From Anthoceros angustus (taxonomy: Eukaryota; Streptophyta; Anthocerotopsida; Anthocerotales; Anthocerotaceae), in assembly GCA_010909165.1 (NCBI GenBank), contig VJWM01000019.1:62001-126000 (forward strand): 64,000 nt of DNA, in the 5' to 3' direction. Positions 11,884 to 24,741 of the stretch are shown here, one piece after another. The first letter of the stretch is position 1; each line of letters begins with the position of its first letter. The position numbers and the translations under genes were made by a program. The notes beneath the pieces are model-generated. The model was not told the origin of the DNA. It did no database searches and saw only the letters and a program-made list of their open reading frames with translations.

Positions 11884-12746
11884 CGAAATCAACCTCGTGT
11901 TCCGAGCACACCTCAGACAAGTTGCAAAGCCCAAGGCACATTTGCTCTCATCCCTACACTTCCTATCTTTCGTAATCGTTGTTGGAACAGAGAAGAGTAC
12001 ACAAGTAGAGAACATAAGTATTTGCTAGAATGAGTGATTTGTCTTGTGTACAATGCATCTTATGTAGTCTCACCGGAAGGGTGTCACTGTTCATGTGGGG
12101 GTATGCCTAACTATCTAAGTCTGAGTAATCAAATACTCAACCCTCGGACTAGATATGTTAGGCGAATGGATTATCCTATCTAGGGAGGGCACAGACTCCA
12201 AGGAGAAGATCACAAGCCATGTTCTTGTCCCGTTGTAAGCTCTTTGTTAAAATGTCGGCACCCATATGCTCCGTGGGACAGTATTTCAGTCGAATCTCCC
12301 CTACACCACACTTCTCACGCACGTAATGGTAATATTGGAGATCAATATCCTTGGACTTGGAGATGAACTTCGAGTTGCCAGCAAGGGCGAGAGCGGATTG
12401 GTTGTCATTTCATCGTGGTAGGCTTCTATTGTGTCATCCCTAATTCGTCGAGGAGCCTTTAAGAGGAGGCTCACAAGAAATGATAAACAAGACCATGTAT
12501 AGGAGCCTAGCTGCGGGTACACTTTCTGGTTGTTGTTCATGGTGTATTCATTGGCCTGCCTCGCTGCTGTTGCCTTCTTGCAAAAACTGACAGTGTCACT
12601 GCTGACTTGAAAGTATCTTGACCCGTGCTCAATGGCTTACTGTTGACCACTATGTGTGCTCTCCTATTTGTATATCTACGAGATGCACATACTTCTAGCT
12701 ACTCCATGTACTTTCGCTCCTCGTCAATCTTGGGGGGTTCTTGGTC
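11884..12746 (-). repeat. Copia-like fragment, tandem copy 2
   Basis: Second copy of the same 860-bp unit, with the RNase H remnant on the minus strand at about 12190-12405 and very high identity to copy 1. The two copies differ by short indels, for example near 12510-12650, where copy 2 has small insertions. The head-to-tail arrangement shows a local duplication after the element had already been truncated. Confidence 0.7.
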
Positions 12747-14984
12747 AGCAAACAGGGGTGCGTCAACGACAAGCGGGGTGGATGCAAGCTTATAATCAAG
12801 CAATATGGTGAAACTAGTTAGTGTGTTCAATGTAATATTGGGTCTGACTTAAGGCTGGTGATGCCTCCATGCGGAAGGGCATCGCCCTTTTCATCGGTGG
12901 GAGAGTAGGCCGTAACTAAGGGCAGCCCTCCATAGGAGCCCCCCGAGTACCTTTTGGCAGGGCAATCCCTTGCTTGGCAACCCCAACGACAAGTGTAAAC
13001 TTGGGCCTGCTTCTACTGTAGCTTCTATTATAAACTGCCTAGGCATCACCAATGTGATTGCCGCAAACATCATGAGGCCGTCCGCGAGCGCTCTGATATG
13101 CGGCACACCTTTAACTACGAGTGCGTGGGGCAGAGGGGGATGGGGGGATCTGCGCGTGCTTGCAGGATTCCCTTCCGCGATTTCAGCCGCTGCAGTGTGA
13201 AAAAGGGCCATGCACCAATGTGTATATGCTCCCCAAACCAAATTGTTGCCAGGCCAGTCTTGTAAGGGGCATCCAGGGCTTGGGCATTAGCATCAGCATT
13301 GGCATCGGCATCTGAGTTACCAGTGACCACAAATCTATTCCAGATTGGGCATTTCAATGCTGAAATTAAGAGACCATCAACATTGGAGATGGCTGACGCT
13401 ATCCATAATGTCGCATGCAATGAAGCAGCACATTGGGAGGCAATTCTTGCATTCAAGGGGGCGTAGAGGACATTGTTGTAGAAGCAAAGTGCGATCAACC
13501 TCTATGATTGGTGTGTCGCCCAAGGCGTGATTTAATGGACAATTGGTGTCTAAGCGCTTCATATTGATGGTGTTTTGCCGTGGAGTCTGATATCATTGGC
13601 CTAGGAATAGGGAAATTGAGAGAGAAGGGGCAGTGTGCCTTGCCCGCTGGGAAAAGCATGTTTTAAAGGGTTCGATTCAGGTATCTTCTTGGATCTCAGG
13701 ATGAGCGAGTTGTTATGAATCACTAAGGGAGCAATTCATGACTATCTGACCTAGTTTCTCAGGAGATCAAGGTTGATGTGAAGACTTGTGTGTGTCCAAA
13801 GGCAGAGTTTGAGGGAGGCAATATTTGGGATGTTGTCATAGTTCGTGTGGTTATAATGGTCAAATAGCCAACTATCATAGGTTGTCGATGGCTTCGACCC
13901 TCAAATGGATAGATAGCTGATCCTTTCTCCACTGTTTGCCAAGATATAGATAGGGCCTAAGGCTTGTCATAACCATCAAGGTCAGGAGACTTGCGCTGAT
14001 ACCATGAACAATGTCTCTTAGCATAGGGGTTTGTCTCCGAACCCCATTTTGGCCCCAACCATCCAGAAATGCACATGTCTCATTTCACTGTTTTCAGCGA
14101 TTTGCGAACCCACAGCCCATGCATCCGAGCCCAAAAGAAGACCTTAATGTGCCGAGCGTCCGCACAAATGCCGGACACACCTTTGTACCAAGTGGCCGGA
14201 TGACTGGCGCACTTATGCTCCAAAGAGCTGGAGTGCGCCGGACGTCCGGCAAACTTATACTCCAAAGAGGTACAATGCACCGGGTTTGGAGAGGACTGCG
14301 TTGATATTTATGCAGGCAAACACTTTCGTTTAAGTTGCCTGTGCACACTAGCCACCGCACCAACTCTCACATTAATTCTCTTTTCAAACCCCATGATTCA
14401 GAGCAATCCCAGACGGCAGGCATACCCTGTTTGACCTGCCCCCTCCATGTCGGAGATAAGGTGCACTTAGATTTGCAGCTTTAGGCCCGCAGGCGAGAAT
14501 TGGGCAAGATAAAGGATGGTGAGGCCTCTCAACTCTTCTTGATCAAACTCTTCGGAGCTTACATTTCTTCTTGTCAAGTCCGTACCGCTTTCAACCTTAG
14601 TCTACCCATGGGTGGCACATGGTGCAAGTCAGATCTCTTGGTGAAGCTCGGATATAGTTCGTCTCTGAACACCTAGCTGCACCACAGCTGTAGTGGGCAT
14701 CATAGTGGGTATAGCAGGTCCTCCTTCAAAGCCTCACTGAAATACTCAGCCATTTGGTCAAAATCCCCAGCTAAGGCGATAAGCCCTCTTTCTTCAGATA
14801 CTCGTTGGCTCTCACTAGGGCTCGCAGTGGCCAGGCAGATGCTCTCTTATACTTGTGTTCGACTGCATCCGATAGGCTTTCATTACTCAAGGAAAAATCA
14901 TCTATTCTCTTTATTTTCTTGCTTCTCTGCAAACATTGTGAAACATTATCGTCTTCAAAAGGTTGGCCATCAGAAACCACCATC
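12747..14984. other. Gap without recognised gene
   Basis: No gene can be supported. Open frames on the minus strand (12891-13241, 13115-13498) have no recognisable domain. A short imperfect hexamer run (GCATTGGCATCGGCATC) lies near 13290-13312. The segment 14080-14280 has repeated GCCGGA/CCAAAGAG motifs. It may all be old transposon filler, but nothing shows this directly. Confidence 0.45.
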
Positions 14985-16260
14985 ATACATGTCAAATTTT
15001 AGAAAATGTATAAACATTTATGAAGTTTGCAGTTTTATGGGTTTAGCTTCTGTGTACAGGAGATTTGTACATATGTTTGCTAAGATAACAGCCCCCATAA
15101 CTGACCTCTTAAAGATGACGAAAGCTTGGAAGTAGGATGCTGAATGTCAAGCAGCATTTGAATACTTGAAGATGAAATTGAGTATTACTCCAATATTAGG
15201 AATGTATGATTCCATGAAGGATGTGTAAGTGTACAGCGATGCCTCAGACATGGCCATAGGTGGAGTGTTGATGCAAGACCATAAGCTGATAGCTTTTGAG
15301 TCAAGGAAATTGCATCCTTGAGTTGAATTATCGTACCTATAAAAAGGAAATGATTGCTGTCATTTATTGTCTGAAGGTATGGAGACACTATCTCTTTGGC
15401 AGATCTTTTGTGCCCTATATTGATAATATTAGCACAACATACTTCTCTGATCACTTGAAGTTGAACGCGAGACAAGCTAGATGGCAAGATTTCCTAGCTA
15501 TGTATGATGTGACTCTCAAGTATAAACCTGGAAAAGAGAATAAGGTTGCAGATGCGCTGAGTCGCAAAAAGAGTCAGGAGGTAAAGACAATGGCAATACT
15601 AGTTGAATCTATGGACACTCAGAAACAGATTAAGAAAGCATATCTGCAGGATCTAGATGTTCAGGACTAGATTAATGGAATAGAGTAGAAAGGAAGCAAA
15701 TTCAAACTGAGGGATGGTTTGTTGATACACAAATAGAAGAGGATTATGATCCCAAATTCTTCAGAACTGAAGAGCAAATTGTTGCTTGCTGAATGTCATG
15801 ATGTACCAAGTGCAGATCACCGTGGAATTGACCCCACTTATGAGAAGCTAAGGAAACTGTTTTATTGGCAAGGAATGTATCATGATACAGTGGATTATGT
15901 CAAGGCAAGTGTTGTTTGTCGCAGGATAAGGTGGATCAAGTTAAACCAAGAGGTTTGCCACAACCCTTACCTATTCCAAGTGGACCATGGAAGAGTATCT
16001 CCGTGGATTTCACCATGCTTTTGCCACCCATGTACAACTATCATGATAGTGGTAGATAGATTCACCAAACAAGCACATTTCATCCCAACAAAGAAATGAG
16101 TGACATCTTCTAAGGTAGTCAATTTGTTTAAAAAATATGTATACAAATACCATGGCTTGCCCATGCAAATTGTGAGTGATAGGGATCCAAGGTTCACGGG
16201 AGAATTTTGGCAGCATTTGATGAGAAGCTTGAATGTGGAATTATGTATGAGCATAGCTTA
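14985..16260 (+). pseudogene. Ty3/gypsy pol relic (RT tail, RNase H, integrase)
   Basis: Domains appear in Ty3/gypsy order on the plus strand. At 15000-15135 is the RT-RNase H linker with YRRFVHMFAKITAPITDLLK. At 15230-15290 is an RNase H start, YSDASDMAIGGVLMQD. At 15330-15560 are RNase H motifs, with YKKEMIAVIYCLKVWRHYL and the closing KYKPGKENKVADALSRK. At 15750-15900 is an H2C2-like region (YEKLRKLFYWQGM). At 16030-16200 are integrase core fragments (VDRFTKQAHFIPTKK, IVSDRDPRFTGEFWQ). Several in-frame stops (near 15133, 15225, 15320, 15668, 16098) and missing zinc-binding residues show it is dead. No gag, protease or LTRs were found next to it. Confidence 0.85.
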
Positions 16261-16366
16261 CCATTTTGGCAGAATTTAATAAAAAGCTTGAATGTGGAAT
16301 TATGTATCAGCATAGCTTAAGACATTATGTCTTCCTATTACAATTGCAATTGGGGATGCCGATTGG

Positions 16367-16436
16367 CGACGATGGCAGCCCGTTGTACAGAACTTAGACT
16401 GGACGATGGCAGCCCGTTGTACAGAACTTAGACTGG
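16367..16436. repeat. 35-bp tandem duplication
   Basis: Two perfect or near-perfect units begin GACGATGGCAGCCCGTTGTA at 16367 and 16402. They lie just right of the gypsy relic. Confidence 0.85.
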
Positions 16437-16439
16437 CCG

Positions 16440-17890
16440 TCAGTAGGTAGTTATCTTCACGAGGGACATATGGACAACATCACTCGGATATGGTCCCTGG
16501 ACTTGACATGCTTTGAACATAGCGAGATTTGTGCTCAGCAACAATCCTCTGACCTTGGCTGCATGTGCGGGCAACAGCAAATTCTTCCTGCTCTCACCCG
16601 ATACTTATGCATCATCTCTCACAAAAGGGTTCCCGTCTCCTGCCTTGAGGATTGACATTCATAGCAGTAAACTTTGCAGCTTCAATCCAGTCGGACAATA
16701 AGGACATTCTGCCCTCTTTCACAGAGATCTGCCACAGCACGCATCTATATGTACGACAATTCTTAAAATTACAATTGTATTCATTCGGTTCAGCACGAGC
16801 ATGGAATTCACGCTGACAAAATCAAGGGTAGCCACCAGAAACTGTACATAAATGTACGAAAATCTTTCCTTCGACGCACGCAAGCATTTGAAACACAGAA
16901 GAGAGTTAACATGGCAAACGCATGCCTTAAAATCGTCCACCACGTCCACAAGAAAAACGTTCCCCTCCCTAACCTTCCGGCTAGCCACTACGAGATGACA
17001 TAGCTAAACCACATTCCTAACAAGTCCGTACGCGACAAGCATCAAGCCAAGAGTCTCCGCCTTCTGCACCAGCGGGGCCCGCAATTCACAGCGAAAGAGA
17101 TCAAATTCCGGCATCACGCTACAACAAACCCTAGAGGAAGACCAGGACATGAGTCGGCAACGCTAGAAAGCATGTCCTCGACTCCGAAACAGCTGAAGAA
17201 GCAAAGAGAGAGCGGCGATGTTGCTGGCTGCAGGTGTTAAACGCGACCAATTCTGCAGCCAAGCCAGGTCTGGAGCCACCGAAGGTCGGAACCAGCCGCG
17301 TGGCGGCGCATTACACGTTCCCGGGCGCCGCTACACAGCGAGACGCAACACAACACGGCAGCTCCCGCAAAAGGCGTGTGCAAGAAGCATGATCCACCAT
17401 CCTATCCAGTGCGAGGGCGCACCGGCACCACAAGCGCAGAGCGGCCGCAAGCAGGGGAATAGCAAATGCGGTATCGCCGGGAACCGCCAGTTTCGCCACT
17501 TCCGCCACAAAAGCGCAGGTAAGCAAACCAGTGAACCCGGACCGGTTTAGGGCCCGCAACGGGGCCCAGGAATCTCCCTGACGTGTACCTAATGCAAGCA
17601 CCGGTAACCGGGTACCACTTGGTGGGCCTCCCGAAGGTGCACGTGGCGCCGGTTATGGATGCAGTGAGATGCAGCGGGCGCGGCCTACACGGCGGCCACC
17701 GGGTACAGTGCCGGCCGGGTGCGGTGTCCGGGGACGTTGGACGAAACCAACCGTTCGCTTCCAAGCAGCGGGTGAAACGGGGGTGGTGAAAAGTGAAACC
17801 GCGGGGTGATTATTGGGTTGTGAGTCTTGCACGGCGCGACGGGCCCCGTCCAGGATGGTTAGTTACGAAGCGTCTGAACTAACCTTCAAC
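16440..17890. other. Gap without recognised gene
   Basis: 16440-17100 is of average composition with no recognised coding sequence. 17100-17890 becomes GC-rich with many short frames on both strands but no domain. It probably belongs to the distal promoter of the TCP11-like gene to the right; that is inference only. Confidence 0.4.
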
Positions 17891-17894
17891 GTAT

Positions 17895-19436
17895 CATTGA
17901 GACACCTCTCCTTCCTCCTTTTGCTTGCTTTGCATGCTTGCTCGCTTCCTTCCTCCCTCCCTTCCTTCCGTCCTTCATCCTTTCCTTCCTTCCGTTGCTT
18001 GCTCTCCTTCCTCTCCGGGCTTCCTGTTCATCCATCCCTTCCTCCCCGCCCGCTGCTTCCGCCATCCTTCCCCTCCCGGCGTCGCGCGGTGTCGTGATCC
18101 CCTCCGCCTGGCCTTGCTGTCGCTGCTGCTGGCAATTCTGCGCCGCCTCAGGCTCTTTTTCGTCCCTTCCCGGCGCCCGGATTCCTGCTCCCATTCTCTG
18201 TACTCGCGTGCGCTGCTGCCATTGCAAGGCTTCCTCGGCGTGGGAGCATCTGGAGGCCGGATTCGGGCTGGCCTGGAGCGGAGCAGGGGAATTGCGGAGG
18301 AGGCGTGGGGCGGCGACGCGGGGCGAGGGAAGGCGAGGCATCCTCCCGTGGTGGGCAGTTCGTGGCTTGGCGCTGGAATCGCTGCGCGCCCGGTGCAGAT
18401 TGCGCTGCGCTGCTCGGAGGTGAAGGGAACTGCGGGGCCGGGAGGGGCGAGGCGCGGGACGGCGTCAGGGTTTGGGTGGGTGCTGCTGTTGCTGCTGCTG
18501 CCTGGGTGAGGTTGGGAGGGCGTGGGTTGTGTGGATTTGGAGGCTGGTGGCGCGGAATTGGAATTGTGCGGGTAGTGGCGGCTGTGGACCGATTCCCAGG
18601 CTGTTTTAAGTGGGAGGCATTGTGGGTTGGCGGGCGCGGGGGGAAATTGCTACCGGTTCGGGATTTGTGCTGTGCTTATGTGAGTGTGTGGAATTGGTCG
18701 GGGTTTGTGTGGGATCTGGGTATGTGTGGGGTGCATTTCGTGTTGCGTTTTCTGGATTTCGCTGCTGAGAGGGTTTGTGGTTGGATTCAGTGGCAGGCGC
18801 TACCGTCGGAGGGATTTTAGTCTGCACGCAGTATTGATTAGCTGATCCCTCCTGTTACAGTGCTTTCGGGAGTAACCCAGTTTGGTTGCTTGCGGGCGAG
18901 GTGTTTGGCATCGAAATTTGAGAGGTAGCTACTTCCGCACACATCCTGTTGTGTATGTATTGGTTTGCTGATGGTCCCTTCGTTCGCATCTGCTCTGAGC
19001 TCCAGTCGGTCTGTAGAGTGCACGGGTTTAGATTCAACTGCTGCCGCACGCTGAGTAGGCTTGATGGAGGGGGTTCTGACTATCTGCTTCTTCACATCTC
19101 GGCTATGGAGTTCAGCTGTCGCATGCATGCCTTGTTTGCTTGATTATGGTAGCAGGTTTGCTACTTGATTACAACTTCTTGCCAGCCGCCAGTTCCAAAC
19201 AGGCATGCTCTTAACAGGGCCGCCATAGCAAGCTCCTTTTCTCGGACCCACTGTCCTATTACAGGACAAGCTCTGTTGGCCTGGTTCTGCTGATTGTCCC
19301 TCACTTGGTGTGCCTGGTGTTCTGTGCTTCGTGAGGTAGGTCGAGATGTTGCTGGAGTCCGCTTGAATGTCTTCGTTTGATGCTTAGACTGTGGTGGTTT
19401 TTGTCTCTTCAGGCCAGTTGCTCAAGTGGATGACTC
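17895..19436 (+). promoter_or_regulatory. Pyrimidine-rich tract and probable 5' UTR/intron of TCP11-like gene
   Basis: 17900-18080 is almost pure C and T on the plus strand (units like TTCCTTCC and CTCCTTCC), typical of a plant core promoter or 5' leader. A good splice acceptor, TTTGTCTCTTCAG, ends at 19412, 24 bp before the start ATG of the next gene, so I infer a 5' UTR intron. A plausible donor is CTGG|GTGAGG near 18507. Open frames over 17925-18820 (both strands) are explained by the GC-rich, stop-poor composition and I do not call them genes. Confidence 0.45.
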
Positions 19437-22400
19437 ATGGCAGCATCAATGAGCATCGACATCGACATAGCCAGCATGAATGGCATACATAATCCGGGAA
19501 TTGCGTTTGAGATCGAAATAGCAGAATGTGTTGGTGCCACTTCTCCTATACCGAAAAGAGTACTACAGCGTTGGCAAGAGACGCTGGACAACAAAGCCAG
19601 GTCTCCGACGAGCCTGGAGGAAATTGAGGCAAAGCTTAAAGAAGCAGATTCCAGACGACAGGTTCGTAGGTCGCTGTCTTCACTCCGTAAGCGTCTGTGA
19701 GTTTGCGTTTTTTTTTTTGGCTAGTTTTGAGATCCTCCGGCATGTCATGCAAATGAGCTGATTCGAGAAGGGTGTTGCAATCTCTGAAACAACTCGCTGT
19801 TTTTTTTGTGCTCTGCAGCAATTCCATGAGTGGCTGGTCAACAAAGCTCGCCCGAGACCAAGGACGACACCTGTTTCTCCCCAACATGAAGATCTTGCAC
19901 AACGTCTGGAAGCCAGGCTTTCCGCAGCCGAACAAAAAAGGTATGCTTCTGACATGTGGAGGGTGCGTTTCACAAGGTCCTTGCAACCGAGAAGCTGAGA
20001 CGCTAACTCCCCTTTCCGATTGCTACGGTTATCAGGTCAGAGCTTCTGGCACAGGAGCAGATGCGTCTAGCAAGGCTACACGAACTGCGTGTTGCAGCAA
20101 AAACGGAAGCGCAGCTCCGTGCTGAAAGGGAACGGGAGGAGCTAGACTTGCGAATTGAGTCGCGTGTGCAGCAAGCGGAGACGAATAGGCTGGCTCTGCT
20201 CGAGGCTGAAAGACAACGCAGGGCTGTGGCTCATGAAAGGATTGCACAGTCGGTGCTGCAACGTTCCAATCAGGAAGGACGGGATAAGGAGAGGATAGAA
20301 GCCCTTCGCACAGCGCTGTGCCAAAAAATTGCAGCTGCCGAAGAGAAACGTGCTGGTCTGATCGAAGCCGAGAAGAGCCGCGCCCAGGCGGCTGTCATGC
20401 AAGCCAGAACGGTGGCAAGAACGGTGTTGCGAGAGAGGGAACTGGAACTTAGACGAAAGCGAGAAAAACTGGAGGACCGCCTGCAAAGGGTATACTACAT
20501 ATCTATAATTTCGTATGTTGCTTTTGAATCGTTGCAAGGCTTGAGAGCGAGTTTTGCTTGGCTGTATGTTCTGCCCGCTGTACTCACGGTGACATCGCTA
20601 TGTCACAGGCCAAGAGACAGCGTGCGGAGTTTCTGCGACAGAGAGGTGGTTGCCGTGGAACTTGCCACAACCACGGCCACAAGCTGCACAAGCAGGGCGA
20701 CCAACTCTGCCGCCAACTTACGAGGTTAGTATCGCTTGAATAGTTCCGTGTGTTAGGGCTCTCAACCAACCTCTGGTGTGTGTTTAACATGGTTTGAGTT
20801 CGTTGGTTGCAGATGTTGGAGACAGTTCCGCCGGTCCAGGAGTACCACATATGCCTTGGCCCAGGATTATGCTTCATGTGCTATCAATCTGGAGTCTGTG
20901 TCTGCTCTTCCGTTTGAGCAATTGGCCGAAAGAATAACATCTCCTGCAACTTTGAGAGTCGTCAAGGCTCTGCTGGCCCGCGTAGAAAGCCGTCTCATGG
21001 TTTCCTGTGCTTCACAATCTAATGTTGCGGACTTGGTCCATCTTTTGAAACGATTGGCAACTCCAGTTAAAACCAGACCCACGTCAAGGAGGTCAGTGCC
21101 ACCGGGTGGCGTGAAGGGGGCTGCTAAAGAGAGTAGCAGATCTCAGAGTGCGGCTGCAAGAGCCAAGGATGGTCAGAGAGCCGAAGACAGAGAGCTGGAG
21201 AGATATCCTGCACGGGTGTTTCTTTGTGCTTACATGATATGTGGTCAGCCTGAGGCAGTGTTCAGCAGTAAAGGGGACCGTGAAGTTGCACTTGCAGAAG
21301 CTGCAGCAAAGCTTCTCCCCGAGTTTGAAACTTTGGTCTCAACGATTATAGATGGTCCAGCTGGAAGTCCACCGCTACCCTCCTCTCCCACCCATGGGCC
21401 CAACTTGATCATGGATGCAAGCCCTGCTCATCAAGGGTCACGGCCGTCGGCTTTCAGGCCTTTTGCTTCCCAGTTGTTGGCCTTCGATACAGCTTGGTGC
21501 ACCTATCTGTACCAGTTTGTGGCATGGAAGACAAAAGATGCTAGAGTGCTTGAAGAAGATTTGACTCGAATGGCATGCCAACTGGAGATGTCCATGCTGC
21601 AGAAGTGCAGAAGTGAGGAAGAAATGGATACAAGTGACTTGAGTCTTGATTCACAGGCCATTAGAAAGCAGGTCGGTCTCTCACCTTTGCTCTTGGACTT
21701 GCGTCTTGGAGCCCAACTGGTGGCAATATTGATTTTGTTCGTTCTTCTTCAGGTTGTTGAAGATCAGAAGCTTCTACGAGACCGAATCTTCCGACTCACA
21801 GGAGCTGCAGGTGCCGTGCGAATGGATGAAGCTCTGACAGAAGTCAAGTCTAAGTATGCAGAGGCCAGAGAGAATGGCACCCAGTTGCCTCCACCCTTTG
21901 TAGCTTCGCCTTCTGGATCACCACCAACCCCGTCCTCAGTCTCATCAGATACAGAAAGAGCTTCTGAAGGGGTGAAATCTAGGGCAAGAGTTGTCCGTTC
22001 CTTGTTCAAGTCTGCTAAGAAGGGGGAGAGTGCTCCTAAGGTGACCATGGAAGAACTTCTCAGAGATCACTCTTTCCAACTTCAGGGTGTGGGACTGACA
22101 AATGAACAGATGGTCAATGAGATACTTCATGATCCAAGTTGGGCATTGCCGGCAAGTCCGGCTCAGCAAGTCAATCCTGGTGAAGGACCTAGCTCATTGT
22201 CCAGCAAGGTAGTCGAGGTGCAGGTGAGCGATCCTGGTTGCATTTCCAACCCTGGTGGTTCTGAGGGAAACCACCAGTTAATGTTTATGGCCGGTACAAG
22301 GTCTTGCATCTAATTGTGAGGTTTTTTTATGAACACTGCAGGCACACATGCGGTCAACCATGGAGCGAGCTTTCTGGGACAGTATTGCAGAAGGTCTTGC

Positions 22401-24304
22401 TCAAAATCCACCTCATTATCAGCGAGTTGTAGGATTGGTGGCAGAAGTGAGGCAAGAGCTGGAAGCCATTGTCCCAGAAGGCTGGAAGGCAGAACTGCAG
22501 GAGTGCATGGACTTGGACCTTCTAACTCAGGTCTGTTTATATCTCTCTCCCGGTAGCTCTCCAAGGGGTTTGGCTTCTCTTTTTTGCTGATGCTAATGCA
22601 TTACCGTTATCCTTTGCACATTGGCACTTTCAGGACTGTTTTAAGTCTGACACATTTGTTTCCAGGTGCTTGAGTCTGGTATGAATGACTTCAACTATTT
22701 GAGGCGTTTATTAGACTATGCATCTAGCATTATGTTGAAGTTGGGGGCGCCAGTCCGAGATTCAGAGGCCAAAGCTGCTCATCGTTCCCTAGTGGATGAT
22801 TTAACAACTGCAGTCAGTATGCAAGGACATGATGCTTTTGCAAATGCTCTGGTGAAAGGTCTGCGATTCATTTTTGAACAACTTCAGGTTAGCTCATGGG
22901 ACCTTTTGCCCTCCTACTATCCACCTGCATGGTTTATGCAGCTTACTACTTCTTGCATGATTGTAAGTATTGATTTTGAATTGTTGCACAGGTTCTGAAG
23001 CAAGACATAAGTTCGATGCGCCTCCGTTCGCTGAAGCCTTTGATCACAGGCTCTGCTGGCATTGAGTACTTGCGCAAGGCTTTTGCAGAACGGTTCCAAG
23101 TGCCGCCTCCTCAGGCTGTTATGTCTGTTGCCGACAGCAAACTAGTTGCAGTTACAGCCAGTTTGCCACGAACTGCAGTGTGGATTGCGGAGGCGGAGCA
23201 ATTGCTGGGTACTGCAAGGAGTGAAGTGGAGGCAGCAGTTGCAGCCCTTGAACGTGTGGGGCAGGTATTCCCTCCAGCACCAGCTGGCTCGCCTGCAACA
23301 GGGCTGCCACCAGTGTTCGCGATGCGGACAGGCGGAAGAGTTGGAGGAATTGCCATCAATCAAATGGCGCAAGAAAATCCACAGAATCCAGATTCAGGTG
23401 CACAAACGATTTGTCTCTTGTCTACCTAGGCTTGTTGTGGTGACACAATGAAATGTTTGCTGGAAAGCTTAAATGTTAAGATGGTGGAATGCAGCTGAAG
23501 TGCAGCAGAGGAAGGTTGATTGGAGGTCCAATGGTATTATTGTCCGCCTTGGGTTGCTGCAAATTATCTGCAAGTCAGAGGGCGCAACCGAAGACTCTCT
23601 TCCAGAGACTTTAGGTCTCAATACGGGAAGAATCAGGGAATCACAAGCAGAGTTCCAAAGTATCACTGTTACAGCGACAGGGTGAGCCTTTTCTGTCTAG
23701 GCAGACTAGTTTAATTGTGATCTACTTACCGTTAGCTTTTGAGACTGCTGACCCTGTTGATGCATGCTGTGCTTACTATTGATATCTGAGCGTTGTGGGC
23801 CCCCCCTTCGACAGGTTGCTGCTTGCAAGGCAAGGATTGATTGGACGTGGCGTTCATGGAGCTGAGCTGGAAACAACGTTAGAAAAGGGTTGGAAAGAGC
23901 TTGAAGCGTTGCTGAGTGAGCCTGGCACAACAGTTCCTCAAATTGGAGCTCTCTTGGCTCGAATATCGTCTGCAAATGCGACAGAAGCTGAGAAAACACT
24001 AGAGACCATCACAGCATGTGAAGAGTTGATGACACGGGTTCTGGGACGGAGCTTGGCTGCAGGTGACCCTGTCTTTTCCCGAGTATCAGCTGCGGTGAGG
24101 TCCAGTATTTGGGTGCTTCTGGCCTTAGGGAAAGGAGCCGAAGCGGTTGCCATTGTCGAGTTTATGCTCAAGAGGATCGGAGGAGGTTTTCTACTTCACC
24201 GAGTTATAAAAGCAGTGGATGCCATAGAGGTGGTGGCCGGCGTGACTTGCAAGGTGCATGAACCCTGGTATGCTGCTTGCATTCAAGCAGCTTCTGTAAT
24301 ATGA
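19437..24304 (+). CDS. TCP11 (T-complex protein 11) family coiled-coil protein
   Basis: Plant member of the T-complex-11 family, of unclear biochemical role. Eleven exons with GT-AG junctions: 19437-19661, 19819-19940, 20036-20489, 20609-20724, 20813-21671, 21753-22223, 22342-22530, 22666-22887, 22992-23397, 23495-23681, 23815-24304. All phases agree and the sum is 3741 nt, giving 1246 residues, a usual length for plant TCP11 proteins. Diagnostic segments: an N-terminal WQETLDNKARSPTSLEEIEAK, then HEWLVNKARPRPRTP, a long charged coiled coil (about 110-310) with RIESRVQQAETNR and KLEDRLQRAKRQRAEFLRQR, then CWRQFRRSR and the conserved LPFEQLAE. The TCP11 domain fills the rest. The start ATG fits the family N-terminus. 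A 5' UTR intron is likely. The gene converges with the thylakoid protein gene at 24742. Confidence 0.93.
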
Positions 24305-24741
24305 TATCCTCTCGAAGCGGCCAGCAGTATCAATCGAGAGGTAATATTTGTACAGTACACATTGTGCAGCAAAGAGTAGGAGGCCAGATGATGCCTGTGT
24401 CTAGAATGTGTAGTTAGCGTTCTCTTCTGGTGGTATTAGGCGCATGGATGTAGAAACGGGTGCTACCATGACTGACCACTTGTATATAGCACCGATTCAT
24501 TTGATTGTTAGATAGAAGTACATTGCAAGTAAATATTCTTTGTAAATGAGATTAATCCCTGCAGCTTATCGCCTGTGGTAACTATGAGCCTCTTGGAGGC
24601 TTTGTATTAGGATATTCATTCAGAGTGAAGTGTAACACCCTTGTGACTTACATGTGTTGCGAACTCACATGGGGAATATGATTCTACTAGTAGACTGAAG
24701 GATAGTGCTAATCGTCACTGTACAGAAACCGGTTGTTGCAC

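Noticed and set aside
17925-18820. Several overlapping frames of 100-190 codons on both strands
   Set aside because: The sequence is pyrimidine- or GC-rich and poor in stops. The peptides are low-complexity (Leu/Pro/Ser or Arg/Glu) and lie in the probable 5' leader of the TCP11-like gene.
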